Origin: Treponema sp.
GTDB taxonomy: Bacteria; Spirochaetota; Spirochaetia; Treponematales; Treponemataceae
Direction: 5' to 3'
DNA length: 64,000 nucleotides
NCBI GenBank assembly: GCA_017470605.1
Contig: JAFUYH010000031.1
Coordinates: 36,481-100,480 of the forward strand
Shown here: one piece after another, positions 9,011 through 18,859 of the stretch
How positions within the stretch are numbered: position 1 is the stretch's first letter
Layout of the letters: every line of letters begins with the position of its first letter
Notes under the pieces: model-generated
What the model was told of the DNA's origin: nothing
The model's database searches: none
Seen by the model: only the letters and a program-made list of their open reading frames with translations
Made by a program: the position numbers and the translations under genes

Positions 9011-10531
9011 TTAGGATCTATGAATAAGTCTATTACAACTATTTAATATTTTACTTTTCTCGGATTTATCAAACAAAAAAATAAACCCTAATAAAGGTAC
9101 AACAATAACATCAGAAAAACCAATAATCAAAAATTTTTGAAATTCTCTTATTGGAATTTTTGATGCAAAATAAAATCCAACAACAAAAATCACTAAAGTA
9201 ATTAATACTGGAATTAGAATCTTTTTAAAAAAATACCAAAAAGAGTAAGAAAAACTCTTACGAGCAAAGTATAAATTTACACAAGCTTGCAATAAGCCAA
9301 TAGCCATATTCACATAAACAGCATAATAAAAGTTGAAACCTATTTTAAATAAAATAAATATGACTAGAATGGAAACTATATATGAACCAGAAAGCCAAAT
9401 CTGTTGTTTTACAATTTTACCTGATGCATGTATTCCTTGTGCATGAAAATAGGTAAAAGAACTGATATTTATACTTATTAAAGTAAGTATTACAAGTTGT
9501 ACAGAATGTTCTGGAGGATTTTTTAACCATAGTGTAAGAATCCATTCTGTAGAACAAACAAGAGGAACTGTTACCATCAAAAGCAGCAAAAAAGTTATCT
9601 TTGTACCAAAATTTATCAATTTATGCATGCTATCTAAATCACCGGCACCATAAGCTGCCATAATTTGCGGAACCATAGATGATTTAAAATTTGTAACAAA
9701 AGTATTTACTGCATTCTGAACCTGAACCGCAACTCCATAAGCTGCATTAACAACAAGCCCAAAAAATAAGTTTATGAGCATTACAACGCCTTGTGTATTC
9801 AGAAGTTGTGCCAAAACTGTAACTAATAAAAGTGATACAAATTTCAGCATTTCTTTTATTAAATCTTTATCCCTAAGTGGCGGAGTATGAGTTTCCTCAA
9901 ACCATCTACCCATTAAAACAAATATAAGAATTCCACCTGCAGAAACAAAGAAATTTAATAAAGATAAAACTATGAGTTTATCAAACGAAATTACAATTAA
10001 AAGATATAGATTACCAAGCCTTAAAACAGCTTGCCCTATTTCTACTAGAGCAGTTTTTGAAAACAATTCTCTTGCTCTAAGTAACGCAGAGAATGGAACC
10101 GTTATAATTCCTAAAACTAGAGTTAAAATACTGATTTGAAACACAATCTGAGCTGCTACCATTCTTTCTGCAGGAATATTCATTTTATGCAAAAAGAAAA
10201 GTGCAAATATTTCTGAAATTACAAAAGTTATTACAGCAACAATTAAATGTAAATAAAGTCCAGTTCCAAATACTTTTTTTAATCTGTCTTGATTTTCCTG
10301 CCCTATTTCATAACTATAAAATCTTTGCACAGCTGTTCCCATTGAGCCATTTAAAAATGAAAACATTGAAACAATACTACCGACAAGATTATTCAAACCA
10401 TAATCTTCAACACCTAATTGCTCTAATGTTACACGTACAGTAAAAAACGAAATGAGCATCGTTATTATCTGGCGTATATATAGAGTGATAGTATTCTTTG
10501 CTATTTTTTTACTGTTTATCTGGAAAGCCAT
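9011..10531 (-). CDS. Polysaccharide flippase (Wzx-like, MATE/MOP superfamily)
   Basis: A 506-residue protein with 12-14 predicted transmembrane segments. The N-terminus KNTITLYIRQIITMLISFFTVRVTLEQLG is the typical first helix of Wzx/RfbX-type flippases, and internal NLVGSIVSMFSFLNGSMGTAVQRFYSYEIG is also family-like. It moves undecaprenyl-pyrophosphate-linked repeat units across the inner membrane. Together with the Wzy-like protein it indicates a Wzx/Wzy-dependent pathway rather than an ABC-exported polymer. It starts with ATG at 10531, 5 bp after the upstream GT gene. Confidence 0.88.
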   Translation of the reverse strand: MAFQINSKKIAKNTITLYIRQIITMLISFFTVRVTLEQLGVEDYGLNNLVGSIVSMFSFLNGSMGTAVQRFYSYEIGQENQDRLKKVFGTGLYLHLIVAVITFVISEIFALFFLHKMNIPAERMVAAQIVFQISILTLVLGIITVPFSALLRARELFSKTALVEIGQAVLRLGNLYLLIVISFDKLIVLSLLNFFVSAGGILIFVLMGRWFEETHTPPLRDKDLIKEMLKFVSLLLVTVLAQLLNTQGVVMLINLFFGLVVNAAYGVAVQVQNAVNTFVTNFKSSMVPQIMAAYGAGDLDSMHKLINFGTKITFLLLLMVTVPLVCSTEWILTLWLKNPPEHSVQLVILTLISINISSFTYFHAQGIHASGKIVKQQIWLSGSYIVSILVIFILFKIGFNFYYAVYVNMAIGLLQACVNLYFARKSFSYSFWYFFKKILIPVLITLVIFVVGFYFASKIPIREFQKFLIIGFSDVIVVPLLGFIFLFDKSEKSKILNSCNRLIHRS

Positions 10532-10536
10532 AATAA

Positions 10537-11862
10537 TTATGAAAGGAATTCATCAGGAATTTGAATTCCATTTTTAAAATGATTGTATGCTGCCAATAAG
10601 CAATTTTTCTGTGTTTGAACAGCTGCATAATTGCTATATCGTTCTTGCATTGTAAGTGTACCATTTTGCATTAATCGATTAGCAATATCAGGATTATCTA
10701 TTAGTTTTTGCATGTTATCTGCAAGTGCTTGATGATTACCAATTTCTGATAGAAGAACGGTCTCTCTTTTTTCATTGAGTTTTGGAGTTCCATTTTCTGT
10801 TATTGTTGTTACTACAGGAAGTCCGCAAGCCATCGCTTCTCTTATAGTTCCACTAATAATATCTATTTTCAATGGAATAAGTGCATATTTAGCAGTTTGA
10901 ATTGTATTAAGAACATCTTGATGAGAAGGCAATCTTCCTGTAAAAAAAATATTATCAGATAAGTCTAATTCTTTTATTCTTTTATCTATTATATTCTTAT
11001 AATCTTCACTGTAATCACCAACAACTAGAAGTGTTATATTTGGATTTGTTTTATGAAATATTCCAAGACCTTCTATTGCTAAATCGACAGCTTTACTTAT
11101 ATTTGCAGCAAAATAAACAAAATCATATTTTTTTTCAATAGTATTATCAGGTTTTATATCTTCACCAACAGCCAGCCGCATTGCCAAAGTTATTGAATTT
11201 GGTATAAGAGATTTTTTGATTAAGTTAATATATTTTTCAACATTAGTTCCTATATAATTTGCTCGTTGTAATACTTTTAGTTCATTCTGTGCTCTATACA
11301 AATATCTATTGTGGTCAATTGGATAATTTTTCTCAAATGACGGATCACTCATTAATGTTTGAAGATGTACCACTAGAGGAATTGATTGAGGAATATCAAG
11401 AGCTGAAAGAGAATAATGAGGATTCTCTGCCCCAGACATATAAACAATATCCGGTTTGATTTTATTTATAAACATTTTTATATACTTTCTGTTTATTTTA
11501 TAATTTGAAAAACTTGAAGAAGGAATTAATTTATGTAATAAACGTTGTAAAATTAAACCATCTTCATTTAATACAAAATGATAAAAAACATTGTTTAACT
11601 CAAACTCTTGAAAATGCCTTTTTATCCAACCATGAGGGGAAATGACATGAAGTTCTACTTCATCAGACATTTTTTCAAATTCAGTTATTGCATTAGAAAT
11701 CCAAACACCATGTTCTGCAGCCAATTCGGTAGGTTCAAATGGTAATTTCTTAATTTTTCGGGCAAATTTTTCAAATATATTTATTTGGAATTCTATATAA
11801 CTTTGAACCTTAGGATTTGAAAAATCACATATTAAAGCAACTTTTAACTTGTTATTATCCAT
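10537..11862 (-). CDS. GT4-type glycosyltransferase
   Basis: A 441-residue GT-B protein. The C-terminal Rossmann half contains LDLSDNIFFTGRLPSHQDVLNTIQ and IISGTIREAMACGLPVVTT, the EAMACGLPVV signature of GT4 enzymes. The N-terminal half, with a long insert carrying HVISPHGWIKRHFQEFE, resembles transferases that act late in O-antigen assembly. It is 6 bp from the CBS-nucleotidyltransferase gene and 5 bp from wzx. The donor might be the unusual amino sugar made by the genes immediately upstream, but this is inference from position. Confidence 0.82.
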   Translation of the reverse strand: MDNNKLKVALICDFSNPKVQSYIEFQINIFEKFARKIKKLPFEPTELAAEHGVWISNAITEFEKMSDEVELHVISPHGWIKRHFQEFELNNVFYHFVLNEDGLILQRLLHKLIPSSSFSNYKINRKYIKMFINKIKPDIVYMSGAENPHYSLSALDIPQSIPLVVHLQTLMSDPSFEKNYPIDHNRYLYRAQNELKVLQRANYIGTNVEKYINLIKKSLIPNSITLAMRLAVGEDIKPDNTIEKKYDFVYFAANISKAVDLAIEGLGIFHKTNPNITLLVVGDYSEDYKNIIDKRIKELDLSDNIFFTGRLPSHQDVLNTIQTAKYALIPLKIDIISGTIREAMACGLPVVTTITENGTPKLNEKRETVLLSEIGNHQALADNMQKLIDNPDIANRLMQNGTLTMQERYSNYAAVQTQKNCLLAAYNHFKNGIQIPDEFLS

Positions 11863-11868
11863 AGAGAA

Positions 11869-12927
11869 TTAAAAAACCTTTATCATTTTTAAATATTCAG
11901 GCCATTCTCCCATATCTCTCCAAGAATTCTCACTAACAGGAAAACAACCAACACGACCACCACGAGATTTTACAACTTCCATTAAATCTGTAATATGAAA
12001 AAACTGATTTTCAGGAATATCATTTATTAATTCTGGATTTAAGATATAAACACCAGTATTAATTTTATAAGTTATATCTGGCTTTTCTTTGAGGCCTGTC
12101 ATAAGCCCATCTTCACCAGTTTCAATTACTCCATATGGTATATGAAAACTCTTTACCGCTGTTACCATAGTAATGTCATTTTTATTCTCGTTATGATACT
12201 CATATACATCACGAAAATCTTGATCTATTAAAATATCACAATTTGTTACAAAAAAAGGAGTATTAATTTTGTCTTTCAAAAGAGATACAGAACCTATTGT
12301 TCCGAGTGGCTTGGATTCTTCAAAAAACTGAATATCATATTTATGTTCTGTATGATCAAGATAAAAACGCATCATATCACTTTTATAATTTACAGACATA
12401 TAAAATTTCTTACATCCAATTTCTTCAAATTGATTCATTATCTCTTCGAGAATTGTTTTATCACCGACTGGTACTAGAGGTTTTGGAATTATATTCGTTA
12501 TAGGTTTTAAACGAGTTCCTTTTCCACCCGCCATTATGACAACCGGAAGATTGATTTTTTCTCTAATATCCTGATTTAGATTAGTAGAAAAAACATCTTT
12601 CCAAAAAATAACATTAATTAATTCTTTTTGAGAATTCAAAACTGGCATGCATTCTGCACGTAGACGATACATTTTCTGTTTAACAGAATCTATACTTTCC
12701 CTTTCGTTAGCATATACTTTATTCACGTCCAAAATAGATAATACAGGAGAATTTAAATCAACAGCTTTAATTATTGCTCTTTGAATATCACCAATTGTAA
12801 GAATGCCAGCAAAGTTATCATTATTAAATACAAATAGTAATTTACATTTTTCAACATCCATTTTTTTTAAAGCTTCAATGATTGTAGAATTGGATGTAAT
12901 TGAACGTGTTTTAATTTTCTCTTTCAT
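11869..12927 (-). CDS. CBS-domain sugar-1-phosphate nucleotidyltransferase (PtmE-like)
   Basis: Two domains: a tandem CBS pair at about residues 8-118, then a nucleotidyltransferase domain from about 128 with MAGGKGTRLKP (132-142) and IPKPLVPVGDK (148-158), and a metal-binding Asp in VTNCDILID. The 352-residue layout matches PtmE, the glucosamine-1-phosphate guanylyltransferase of the Campylobacter GDP-legionaminic acid pathway. The CBS pair could sense a nucleotide. It would produce an NDP-hexosamine feeding the dehydratase and aminotransferase of the same operon. No legionaminic-acid synthase or hydrolysing epimerase is visible in the window, so the final sugar need not be a nonulosonate. 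Confidence 0.83.
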   Translation of the reverse strand: MKEKIKTRSITSNSTIIEALKKMDVEKCKLLFVFNNDNFAGILTIGDIQRAIIKAVDLNSPVLSILDVNKVYANERESIDSVKQKMYRLRAECMPVLNSQKELINVIFWKDVFSTNLNQDIREKINLPVVIMAGGKGTRLKPITNIIPKPLVPVGDKTILEEIMNQFEEIGCKKFYMSVNYKSDMMRFYLDHTEHKYDIQFFEESKPLGTIGSVSLLKDKINTPFFVTNCDILIDQDFRDVYEYHNENKNDITMVTAVKSFHIPYGVIETGEDGLMTGLKEKPDITYKINTGVYILNPELINDIPENQFFHITDLMEVVKSRGGRVGCFPVSENSWRDMGEWPEYLKMIKVF

Positions 12928-12933
12928 AATAAT

Positions 12934-14013
12934 TTATTTAAGTATGATTTTATTATAGTCTACGTCAAACATAGCCCTACTTTGTATTTCTATATCAGTT
13001 CCTAAATTTTTATTAGAAACCTTCTTAAACATATAATTTGCTAAGTTTACATCAACATAAGACATTCCGACTGTATTAAAATATATAAATTCATGTTCAG
13101 ATTCTCGACCATTTTTTTTCTTAGAAACTAAATCTGTAAGATTACAATATATATCTTCATCTTTTAAAAGATTCTCTTTATACATTCTACTTATTGTCTG
13201 TGTTCTATGTTTTACAACATTCCAATCATCACAAACAATTTTGCTAGCTTTCTTCACAACCGAATAATCATCCTCAAGTCCACCTACATGACAATACAAA
13301 GCCCCTTTTGTAATCCAATCACCCTGTAGTATTCTTTCTTGACCAGAGATTGCTGTAACAATAATATCAGAATCTCTTGCACTTTTTTCAAAATCATTAT
13401 TACAAGCAAGAAATTCTATTTGTGGATATAGTTTTGAAAGTTTTTCTATAAATAATATTTCTGATTTATTTGTTCTTGAAGCAACCTTGCAAAGTTTCAA
13501 TTTAGGAAACAAATAAGCCATCATCATTAAATGACATTTAGCTTGTTCCCCGGCTCCGATAAAACCTATAACTTCAGTATCTTTTTTTGCAAGATATTTT
13601 GCAGCCACTGCAGATGTTGCAGCTGTTCGCAAATTAGAACAAAGAGTACCTTCCATGAAGGCTTTAGGGAAACCATGTTGTAATTCAGATAATAAAATTA
13701 CTGCAGATAGATTTTGCAATCCATATAAATTTGGATTTCCAGGAAAGACAGAAACCCATTTCATTCCATATACTAATTCTGATTTTATCGCAGCTGGTAA
13801 ACAATTAATTCTATTTTGAGATGCTTCATCAAAAATTACCGATACTTTATCAGGGAAAATCACATCATCATTTGCCTTCTTTACAAATGCATCTTCCACA
13901 ACAGAAAATGCTTCTGGAATATTAAAACATTCTGCATCAATTAAATCATTTTGTGTAATAACTTTTATACTTAATTTTCCTGAATTTTGTTTTAAAGTAT
14001 TATTGTTAATCAT
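12934..14013 (-). CDS. Ornithine cyclodeaminase/mu-crystallin family protein
   Basis: A 359-residue NAD(P)-dependent enzyme. The dinucleotide motif IGFIGAGEQAKCH is at about 149-161, the preceding NLRTAATSAVAAKYL at 127-141, and the family lysine is K85 in GMKWVSVFPGN. The family includes ornithine cyclodeaminase, ketimine reductase, alanine/arginine dehydrogenases and SbnB of siderophore synthesis. It forms a tight unit with two ATP-grasp ligase genes (1 bp from the upstream one), so it probably makes or reduces an unusual amino or imino acid that is then attached to the polysaccharide sugar. It is unlikely to be a housekeeping proline-forming enzyme here. Exact substrate unknown. Confidence 0.8.
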   Translation of the reverse strand: MINNNTLKQNSGKLSIKVITQNDLIDAECFNIPEAFSVVEDAFVKKANDDVIFPDKVSVIFDEASQNRINCLPAAIKSELVYGMKWVSVFPGNPNLYGLQNLSAVILLSELQHGFPKAFMEGTLCSNLRTAATSAVAAKYLAKKDTEVIGFIGAGEQAKCHLMMMAYLFPKLKLCKVASRTNKSEILFIEKLSKLYPQIEFLACNNDFEKSARDSDIIVTAISGQERILQGDWITKGALYCHVGGLEDDYSVVKKASKIVCDDWNVVKHRTQTISRMYKENLLKDEDIYCNLTDLVSKKKNGRESEHEFIYFNTVGMSYVDVNLANYMFKKVSNKNLGTDIEIQSRAMFDVDYNKIILK

Positions 14014-14014
14014 A

Positions 14015-15301
14015 TCATTCCCCTAGAAACCTTATCTCTGTATCTTTCAGTTTTCTGTCTATTAAATTTTCATTCTTTTCATCTGTGACAATAAATGTTT
14101 CATGAATATATGAAACCATTTTCTTACAATCTTTTAAATCATCAAATATAAAATGAACTAACGCAATTACCTGCGAAAAGGAACCGGTTTGAGCAACACA
14201 ATCTCCTTCGTTCTTGTTAAGACTTACAAGAATTATGTTTTGGTTGTTACACAACTGTTCAACCCCCTTGATTTTATATATTTTACCAGCCTTCATATGT
14301 ACTGGATATGCACAATAATATTTTTTTCGTTTGATTGTGTTTGAAATTAACGATTTATGACCAATGATACAACTCTTTCCAGTTAATGCGAAATAAATAT
14401 CTGATGCAACTTGATTAATTCCATAGAAATAATCTACAGGATAGATAGATACAGACCCCCCATAACGAAAACCAACTTCATTAAAAAAGTATTGCCCATT
14501 ATCATAAAACACTTCTATCCATACAGACCCCTCTTTTATTCCAATAGATTGAAATAAATTTTGCAATTTTTTTTCGAATAGTCTTCTAAATTCTGGAATC
14601 AGTTTGCTTTGAAAAAGAAAAATTCCTCCTACATAACTTCTTTCTTTTTCATACATAACAGGAATTTTATCTTCTAATCCACTAAAAATCATTTTTCCAT
14701 TAGAAAATGTCGCAAAAAAAACACATGCATCATTTTTTACAAATTTTTCACAAATAACAGAGCCACTAGGCGATGCCGCCTTTGCTCTGTTGTATCCTTC
14801 CTCTAATTCTTCAATATTGTTACATACAGAAAAACCTTTACTACCACACCCATCAGTTGGTTTTATAATAACAGGGAAAGTATCTATAGGAATAGAATTA
14901 TTAATATTATTTGTATCAATAGAAAACTTTGGCACGACTGGTAAATCATATTGTAAACATAATTCTTTAAACTTTCTTTTATCTTGTAAAAAATTCCATT
15001 GTGCTTTTGTAGCATAACATGGTAAGCCTAGTTCATTTATATATTCACAAGCAGAAGAAATAATTAACTCACTTCCACCCATATAAACGCCATCTATTTT
15101 ATGTTCTCTAATAAAAGGCTTCATGAGTTCAGCTTTTGTTGTATCAATACGATAATACTCTTGTGCTATTTCATCTGTTCCTGCAGGATAAAGCCCAGCT
15201 GAAATTAAATATACTCCATGTTCATCTGCAAAACTTTTTATTGCATCCTTCCATATACTACCACCTAAAACAAGTAAACGCTTTCCTTTCAAACTTTCCA
15301 T
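14015..15301 (-). CDS. ATP-grasp ligase
   Basis: A 428-residue ATP-grasp protein: an N-terminal pre-ATP-grasp fold (RLLVLGGSIWKDAIKSFADEHG), the central FPVIIKPTDGCGSKGFSVC phosphate/adenine-binding segment (about residues 147-165), and WIEVFYDNGQYFFNEVGFRYGGS with the Glu/Asn metal ligands. Such enzymes join a carboxylate to an amine through an acylphosphate. It lies between a second ATP-grasp gene and the OCD-family gene, 11 bp and 1 bp apart respectively. I infer an amino-acid ligation to an amino sugar or synthesis of a small amide. No close named homologue is recognised. Confidence 0.8.
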   Translation of the reverse strand: MESLKGKRLLVLGGSIWKDAIKSFADEHGVYLISAGLYPAGTDEIAQEYYRIDTTKAELMKPFIREHKIDGVYMGGSELIISSACEYINELGLPCYATKAQWNFLQDKRKFKELCLQYDLPVVPKFSIDTNNINNSIPIDTFPVIIKPTDGCGSKGFSVCNNIEELEEGYNRAKAASPSGSVICEKFVKNDACVFFATFSNGKMIFSGLEDKIPVMYEKERSYVGGIFLFQSKLIPEFRRLFEKKLQNLFQSIGIKEGSVWIEVFYDNGQYFFNEVGFRYGGSVSIYPVDYFYGINQVASDIYFALTGKSCIIGHKSLISNTIKRKKYYCAYPVHMKAGKIYKIKGVEQLCNNQNIILVSLNKNEGDCVAQTGSFSQVIALVHFIFDDLKDCKKMVSYIHETFIVTDEKNENLIDRKLKDTEIRFLGE

Positions 15302-15312
15302 ACAATTATTTC

Positions 15313-16503
15313 CTATAAGCCCATTTTTATTAAATCTGAAATCGAATCTTCATATGTTATGTACAACTTATCAATAGATGTTCTAGAATTAGATTGGATT
15401 ATGAAATATCCATATCGATTTAAACTACTTGTAATTTTATTTACTTTATCACCAACTTTTAATTTAAAATCATAATCAACTACATTTTGCCAATTTTTAA
15501 TATCTTCAATCTTTCTATCAATTGTTTTTATTTTTCCTTCAGGTAAACAAAAGAAGCATACTGCAGAAGCTTTATTAATTCGACCAGTATGAATATCAAC
15601 AGGTTTACCTAATGCAATATTTAACAACTGATCTTCCATATTTATTCCAGTTGAAAGAGGAACCAGTGTGGAAGTAATATAATCACCACCTAAACGAGGG
15701 CTTGTCTCAATTACAAAAATACCTCTATCATTTATTTTTAATTCGGTATGTGAAGGACAATTTTCAAAATGCAAAGCACTTGCGATTTTTTTTATTATTT
15801 CACAAACTTCATCTTTTTGTTTTTCAGAAAGATTTGCCGGTTGCTTATGTCCAAGTTCTACATTATATGGAAATTCTGTAGTTTTCTTTTCTGTAAATTG
15901 TATTACTTCAGATTTTCCATCATAGTGCAAACTTTCTATACTGTATTCTTGACCTTCTATAAACTCTTCAACAAGAACAGAATCAAGATGAGAAAACTGT
16001 AAAGCTTCATCCATACATGATTGAAGTTCTTCTTTTGTTTTACATAGTTTTACACCACGACTTCCAGAATTATCTCTAGGTTTAACAATTACAGGAAATA
16101 TCAAATCTTCTGCTTCATCTACAGATTTTATCAATTTACCATTTGCACAAGGAACTCCACCTTTTATAAAGTGTTGTTTCATCTGAAATTTATCCGTTGA
16201 CCATTGTGCGGTCTCAACAGAATAAAATGGTAATTTCAGTTCTTTTGCAATTTTAGCCATCATTACCAATGGCTTATCTGTAGCAGCTGTTACGATTGCC
16301 GAAATTTGATGTTTTTTTGCAGCCGCCAATGTTCCTTCAAAATCTTGACCACCAACAATCTCGAATGCATCAACTTCATCTTTACAAAAAGCATCTGGAC
16401 AAGGATCAATTCCTACAACAAACAAACCTTGTTTATGAGCTCTATTTATAATTGATTTTTGAAGTTCTCCTACTCCAAAAACCATAATTGATTTTTTATC
16501 CAT
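15313..16503 (-). CDS. ATP-grasp ligase (PurK/amino-acid-ligase-like)
   Basis: A 396-residue ATP-grasp protein with all landmarks: N-terminal IMVFGVGELQKSIINRAHKQG, an ATP-grasp loop FPVIVKPRDNSGSRGVKLC (about 132-150), EEFIEGQEYSIESL, and the metal-binding VIETSPRLGGDYIT near residue 269-282. Similar proteins ligate amino acids or form amides in natural-product and cell-surface pathways. It overlaps the DegT aminotransferase gene by 8 bp. It is distinct in sequence from the next ATP-grasp, so the two probably act in sequence rather than being a recent duplication. Confidence 0.82.
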   Translation of the reverse strand: MDKKSIMVFGVGELQKSIINRAHKQGLFVVGIDPCPDAFCKDEVDAFEIVGGQDFEGTLAAAKKHQISAIVTAATDKPLVMMAKIAKELKLPFYSVETAQWSTDKFQMKQHFIKGGVPCANGKLIKSVDEAEDLIFPVIVKPRDNSGSRGVKLCKTKEELQSCMDEALQFSHLDSVLVEEFIEGQEYSIESLHYDGKSEVIQFTEKKTTEFPYNVELGHKQPANLSEKQKDEVCEIIKKIASALHFENCPSHTELKINDRGIFVIETSPRLGGDYITSTLVPLSTGINMEDQLLNIALGKPVDIHTGRINKASAVCFFCLPEGKIKTIDRKIEDIKNWQNVVDYDFKLKVGDKVNKITSSLNRYGYFIIQSNSRTSIDKLYITYEDSISDLIKMGL

Positions 16504-17629
16504 TTATAGCCTTCTTTACAGTTTCACAAATAAAATCAACTTGTTCTATGGTAAGTGCTGCATACATAGGAAGAGTGATTTCATGTTCAGTTACATACTC
16601 AGTTTGAGGTAATACTGCACCATAATCCTTATAAATTGAGAACTTATGAATTGCCGGGTAATGAACACTTGTCTGTATACCAGATTCATGAATCTTTTCG
16701 CGAATAGCATTTCTTCTTTCTTTATTTCCTTCTGTAAGCACAACAGGCATAATATAATTAGAAGTAAACTCTTTACAGTCAGCAAAAGGAATTACAAGTC
16801 CTTTTACATCTTTTAGATTTTCAAGGTAGCGTTTTCTAACCGTAATTCGTTTTTCCAAATCTTCTGGAAGTTTCTTAAGTTGTTCTATTGCAATTGAAGC
16901 TCTAATATCATCCATTCGGAAGTTATAGCCGAGTTCAACAATATCATACTCTGTAGCATGACCACTTGCTCGTTGATATGACATTGTTGTCATGCCATGA
17001 GAACGAAGGAGTTTTGCTTTAGCTGCTAATTCTTCTGAATTAGTTACAAACATTCCTCCTTCACCAGTAGAAATATTTTTATTAGAAAAGAAACTAAAAG
17101 CGGAACAATCACCTATTGTTCCTAACTTTTTTCCTTTATATTCTGAAAGAGGTCCATGACAAGCATCTTCTACAACTTTTAGATTATGTTTTTTTGCAAT
17201 AGCCATAATCTCATCCATTTTTGCTGGATATCCTGCCATATGAACTACAACAATGCCTTTAGTTTTTGGTGTAATTTTCTTTTCGATATCAGCTGGGTCG
17301 ATATTAATATGTTCGGGGCCAACAATATCTGCAAAAACAGGTGTTGCACCAACATAGCGAATACAGTTTGCAGAAGCTGCAAATGTTAATGAAGGACAAA
17401 TAACTTCATCACCTGGCCCAAAACCACAAAGCATACAACAGATATGCAATGCATCCGTACAGTTTGTAACGCTTACCGCATATTTGGCACCAAGCATTTT
17501 TGCAAACATTTCTTCCAATTCAGCACATTTTGGGCCAGTGGAAATCCAACCACTCTTTATGGTATCATAAGCGGCTTTAGCTTCCCGCTCATCAAAATTA
17601 AGATTAAATAATGGAATTTGATATGACAT
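16496..17629 (-). CDS. DegT/DnrJ/EryC1/StrS aminotransferase (LegC-like)
   Basis: A 377-residue PLP-dependent sugar aminotransferase. VEDACHG (153-159) binds the cofactor and SFFSNKNISTGEGG (179-192) carries the Schiff-base lysine K184. It transfers an amino group to a 4-keto (or 3-keto) NDP-sugar. Directly upstream in the operon is a 4,6-dehydratase that would supply a 4-keto-6-deoxy sugar, so an NDP-4-amino-4,6-dideoxy-hexose is the expected product. The pair parallels LegB/LegC and PglF/PglE. Good family match, exact sugar unproven. Confidence 0.9.
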   Translation of the reverse strand: MSYQIPLFNLNFDEREAKAAYDTIKSGWISTGPKCAELEEMFAKMLGAKYAVSVTNCTDALHICCMLCGFGPGDEVICPSLTFAASANCIRYVGATPVFADIVGPEHINIDPADIEKKITPKTKGIVVVHMAGYPAKMDEIMAIAKKHNLKVVEDACHGPLSEYKGKKLGTIGDCSAFSFFSNKNISTGEGGMFVTNSEELAAKAKLLRSHGMTTMSYQRASGHATEYDIVELGYNFRMDDIRASIAIEQLKKLPEDLEKRITVRKRYLENLKDVKGLVIPFADCKEFTSNYIMPVVLTEGNKERRNAIREKIHESGIQTSVHYPAIHKFSIYKDYGAVLPQTEYVTEHEITLPMYAALTIEQVDFICETVKKAING

Positions 17630-17650
17630 ATAAACCTTCTAATTAATTAT

Positions 17651-18859
17651 TTACATTTTGCTATCAAGAGATTTACCCTTTTCTTCATGCTCAAAATTAG
17701 GTAAGAAATCTTGTAATATTTTTACTACTTCAGATTTTGTTGTATCTGGTTTTGCAAAAGCAGTTTCCAATTTATTAAATAATTCTTTTATTTCGCTAAC
17801 AGGACGAGCAGTTCTATTAGTAACAACTCCAAGAGATTCAAACTGATTCATATCTGTTTGTTCAGTATCAGTGAAAAATTCTTCATAAGCTTTTTCACCA
17901 GTTGTATCTGAACCTGAATAATGAACAGGATATTTTTTTGAACCATTTTTCAAATCTTCTGCTTTATCAATTGCTTCCTGAGCAGAACTGCATTCCAAAA
18001 CTTCGTAGCCATTTTCGTTTAAAAAATCTGTTGCAATGGAAGAAAAAGTTTTCATTTTTTTTTCTTCAAGCTTAGGGAAGTAAATTTCGCGATTCTTACC
18101 GAGCATACATGCAAGCATACAAATCTGTCCACTTTCTGCAGGGCTTACAAAATAACGCTTTACATCATTTGGCGCACTTATTGGCTGCAACTTTGAAATG
18201 CGGTCAATAAAACCAGCAGGAAGAGAACCATTAGAAAAGGCAACATTTGCAAAACGCGCTGTTTTTACGGGGAACTTGTCCGAATACGAGAAGATTACAT
18301 CTTCCATTACACGCTTGCTAGCGCCCATAATGTTTACAGGATTTGCAGCTTTATCTGTAGAAACACAGAAATAAGCTTGAGGTGGGAATTCTGCAAGAAG
18401 GTCTAAAAGTTTTTTGGCATTAAGAACATTATTCTGCAACAAAGCTTCTATTGAATAGATATCTTTTTCACTACGCACATGCTTGTGGGCACTAAAGTTT
18501 GCAACAATATCAAAGCCTCCACGTGCGCGGAACATTTTTTCAAAAACAGGCTGTGCATAGTTTATTGGATAAGGTACATAATCATCCGGTACATACATGC
18601 CTTTAGTACTACGAAGATCACGAGTAAGTTCTGCAAGTCCGTTTTCGTTTACATCGACTACAACAAGAGCTTTTGGTTTAAATGGAAGACAAGCCTTTAT
18701 AAAGGAACTGCCTATACTACCAGCACCACCAATAACAAGCAAAGACTTATCTTTAATAGCTTTAGTCAGAGCTTCCGAATTGTTTTGAATATCTTTTGCA
18801 AAAAGACTGGAGTCACGTTCTGTGACATAACGAGAGATAAATTGTTCTAAGTTAATCAT
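17651..18859 (-). CDS. Soluble NDP-hexosamine 4,6-dehydratase (LegB/CapD-like)
   Basis: A 402-residue extended SDR, first gene of the polysaccharide operon. GGAGSIG at 44-50 binds NAD. The catalytic region is VSTDKAANPVNIMGASKR (166-183) with M178 in place of the usual Tyr of YxxxK and K182; the Met is normal for the PglF/WbpM/FlaA1-type long dehydratases. It lacks the N-terminal membrane helices of PglF/WbpM, so it is cytoplasmic. It also has a C-terminal extension of about 110 residues after the catalytic core. It would make a 4-keto-6-deoxy-HexNAc nucleotide for the adjacent DegT enzyme. The ATG at 18859 follows a ~207-nt leader; no strong Shine-Dalgarno is visible. Confidence 0.88.
   Translation of the reverse strand: MINLEQFISRYVTERDSSLFAKDIQNNSEALTKAIKDKSLLVIGGAGSIGSSFIKACLPFKPKALVVVDVNENGLAELTRDLRSTKGMYVPDDYVPYPINYAQPVFEKMFRARGGFDIVANFSAHKHVRSEKDIYSIEALLQNNVLNAKKLLDLLAEFPPQAYFCVSTDKAANPVNIMGASKRVMEDVIFSYSDKFPVKTARFANVAFSNGSLPAGFIDRISKLQPISAPNDVKRYFVSPAESGQICMLACMLGKNREIYFPKLEEKKMKTFSSIATDFLNENGYEVLECSSAQEAIDKAEDLKNGSKKYPVHYSGSDTTGEKAYEEFFTDTEQTDMNQFESLGVVTNRTARPVSEIKELFNKLETAFAKPDTTKSEVVKILQDFLPNFEHEEKGKSLDSKM

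Noticed and set aside
11869..18859. Complete legionaminic acid pathway
   Set aside because: The acetyltransferase, hydrolysing epimerase, NeuB-like synthase and CMP-transferase are not in the window.
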